Shown here: piece by piece, positions 6,006-6,850 of the stretch
How positions within the stretch are numbered: the stretch's first letter is position 1
Layout of the letters: each line of letters starts with the position of its first letter
Assembly (NCBI GenBank): GCA_013695775.1
Contig: JACCZV010000130.1
Span: forward strand, 1-6,850
Length of the DNA: 6,850 nt
Source of the DNA: Chitinophagales bacterium
GTDB taxonomy: Bacteria > Bacteroidota > Bacteroidia > Chitinophagales > UBA10324
Direction of reading: 5' to 3'
Notes under the pieces: generated by a model
What the model was told of the DNA's origin: nothing
Seen by the model: only the letters and a program-made list of their open reading frames with translations
The model's database searches: none
Made by a program: the position numbers and the translations under genes

Positions 6006-6050
6006 ACCGGGAGATTGAGGAAAACCTTTTTGTCTCACCAAACCAGTTCT

Positions 6051-6850
6051 CTATTTCCTTTCCTCCACCTCCTCAAGATTGTCATCGGGCATGCGGTCAA
6101 TTAAGTAATAGTTTGGATCGATACCGGCTTTATCTGGCAATTGATCAACAGTGAAAGTAAAGGTATTTTTATCTGATGTAATCTTCATCTGCTTGCTGTA
6201 AATCTGTTTTCCTTGCTCCTTGCCTTTTTCAGGCGCAGATAATACTCCAATCTCTATCCAGTCATTGATTGCTATTTTAGATTCTCTTCCCAAAGAATCT
6301 GCTTTGTATTTTTCAGACAGTACAATCAGGATTACTTCATATTTTCCATTATCAAGTTTTTTATAGGAGGCCTCAAGGGCACGCAGGTTGAAGACCGTCA
6401 TATCATAAAATAAATCCTTGATAAGATATTTTAATGAATCGGGGGTCACTTGTTCCAGGCGATCTGCCAGATCATAAGCGTTCGGATAGGGTGAATTTTT
6501 ATATGCGTATGAATCGATCATTTCGCGCAATGCTTTGTTTACCTTGTCTTCACCTATCATCTGTTTTAGATAATACATTATCACACTTGCTTTATTGTAA
6601 TGAATGTAGCCCTGGTTCTCTACCCGTAGCAAGGGCACTTCTTTTGTTTGTTCCTGTCCCCGGCTGCGCAGGTATCGATCCATTTCATATTTCAAAAACT
6701 TGCTCATCTGGTCTTTCCCATACATATCTTCCATTACCATCAGTGCTGAATATTGCGCCATAGATTGAGATAACATTGTGGCACCCTGCATATTTGCACC
6801 AACTACCTGGTGTGCCCACCATTGATGCCCCATTTCATGCGCCACCACAT
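6051..6850 (-). CDS. M1-family metalloprotease, C-terminal part (cut by window edge)
   Basis: This is the C-terminal 265 or so codons of a gluzincin aminopeptidase-like protein; its 5' part lies beyond the window and the first visible codons are internal. VVAHEMGHQWWAH supplies the zinc motif HExxH at visible residues 4-8. The segment MLSQSMAQYSALMV follows, with Gln28 (CAA, 6767-6765) where relatives have the third zinc ligand Glu (LSESxAQYSALMV). YIHYNKAS (81-88) holds the likely catalytic Tyr84, although the usual KG is KA. The tail AGIDPNYYLIDRMPDDNLEEVEE matches the C-terminus of the large Bacteroidota M1 proteins in which the peptidase follows an ABC-2-type membrane permease region; that fusion is inferred from the resemblance because the membrane part is not visible. 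If the Gln is genuine, zinc binding and activity may be reduced. It ends at TAG 6053-6051, 45 bp from the convergent DUF62 gene, with no strong terminator between them. Confidence 0.92.
   Translation of the reverse strand, partial: VVAHEMGHQWWAHQVVGANMQGATMLSQSMAQYSALMVMEDMYGKDQMSKFLKYEMDRYLRSRGQEQTKEVPLLRVENQGYIHYNKASVIMYYLKQMIGEDKVNKALREMIDSYAYKNSPYPNAYDLADRLEQVTPDSLKYLIKDLFYDMTVFNLRALEASYKKLDNGKYEVILIVLSEKYKADSLGRESKIAINDWIEIGVLSAPEKGKEQGKQIYSKQMKITSDKNTFTFTVDQLPDKAGIDPNYYLIDRMPDDNLEEVEERK

Noticed and set aside
6011..6036. Possible hairpin between the convergent DUF62 and M1 genes
   Set aside because: The stem (GAGA/TCTC and AGG/CCT) is interrupted by an uneven internal loop, so it is too weak to call a terminator despite the T-run at 6027-6031.
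6434..6763. Rightward open frame opposite the M1 protease (also leftward 5438-5647 opposite DUF62 and rightward 3016-3213 within the OmpA-like gene)
   Set aside because: All are shadows in other frames of confident genes and show no motif of their own.
1..6850. Defence island, mobile element, CRISPR or biosynthetic cluster
   Set aside because: Every long frame is a housekeeping or conserved single gene; no integrase, transposase, array of spaced repeats, or operon of unknown genes is present.

Overview
The window reads as ordinary chromosomal housekeeping DNA from a member of the Bacteroidota, probably the Chitinophagia/Sphingobacteriia side (inference). The reasons are protein-level resemblance (short TruB, the Bacteroidota type of RibF and PhoH, and a large M1 metalloprotease with the LSxSxAQYSALMV segment), moderate to low GC, almost no Shine-Dalgarno sequences, and several intergenic matches to the Bacteroidota sigma factor consensus, TTTG/TTG spaced about 17-20 bp from TAnnTTTG.

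Layout. Bases 1-2412 hold a leftward cluster read uppP, then truB, then ribF. It covers lipid-carrier recycling for the cell wall, tRNA pseudouridine-55 synthesis, and FMN/FAD synthesis; ribF is cut by the window edge. uppP and truB overlap by 4 bp. A 280-bp gap with its own promoter-like boxes precedes ribF. From 2413 to 2681 is a divergent intergenic region with one good promoter facing each way and a 9-bp inverted repeat. Rightward genes follow: an OmpA-family outer-membrane lipoprotein (2682-3281) closed by a clear intrinsic terminator, and then a 110-residue protein of unknown function (3439-3771) behind its own -7 box. A leftward PhoH-family ATPase (3929-4927, TTG start) is convergent with it. 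A 295-bp divergent AT-rich spacer leads to a rightward gene for a divergent SAM hydroxide adenosyltransferase-like (DUF62) protein (5223-6005). It converges, 45 bp away, on the C-terminal part of a leftward M1-family metalloprotease (6051 to the edge).

How the genes relate. uppP, truB and ribF look like a conserved housekeeping neighbourhood rather than one pathway. UppP and the OmpA-like lipoprotein both serve the envelope, one supplying undecaprenyl phosphate for peptidoglycan and the other tethering the outer membrane to peptidoglycan, but they are separately transcribed. The remaining genes appear to be single-gene units.

I found no phage, insertion sequence, CRISPR array, tRNA/rRNA or toxin-antitoxin signature, and no convincing new multi-gene system. 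The points most worth a second look are an apparent Glu-to-Gln change at the third zinc ligand of the M1 protease, a DUF62 protein lacking the textbook catalytic signatures, a promoter lying inside the longest uppP reading frame that argues for a downstream TTG start, and the small protein that looks like only the helical N-terminal half of a larger Bacteroidota family.
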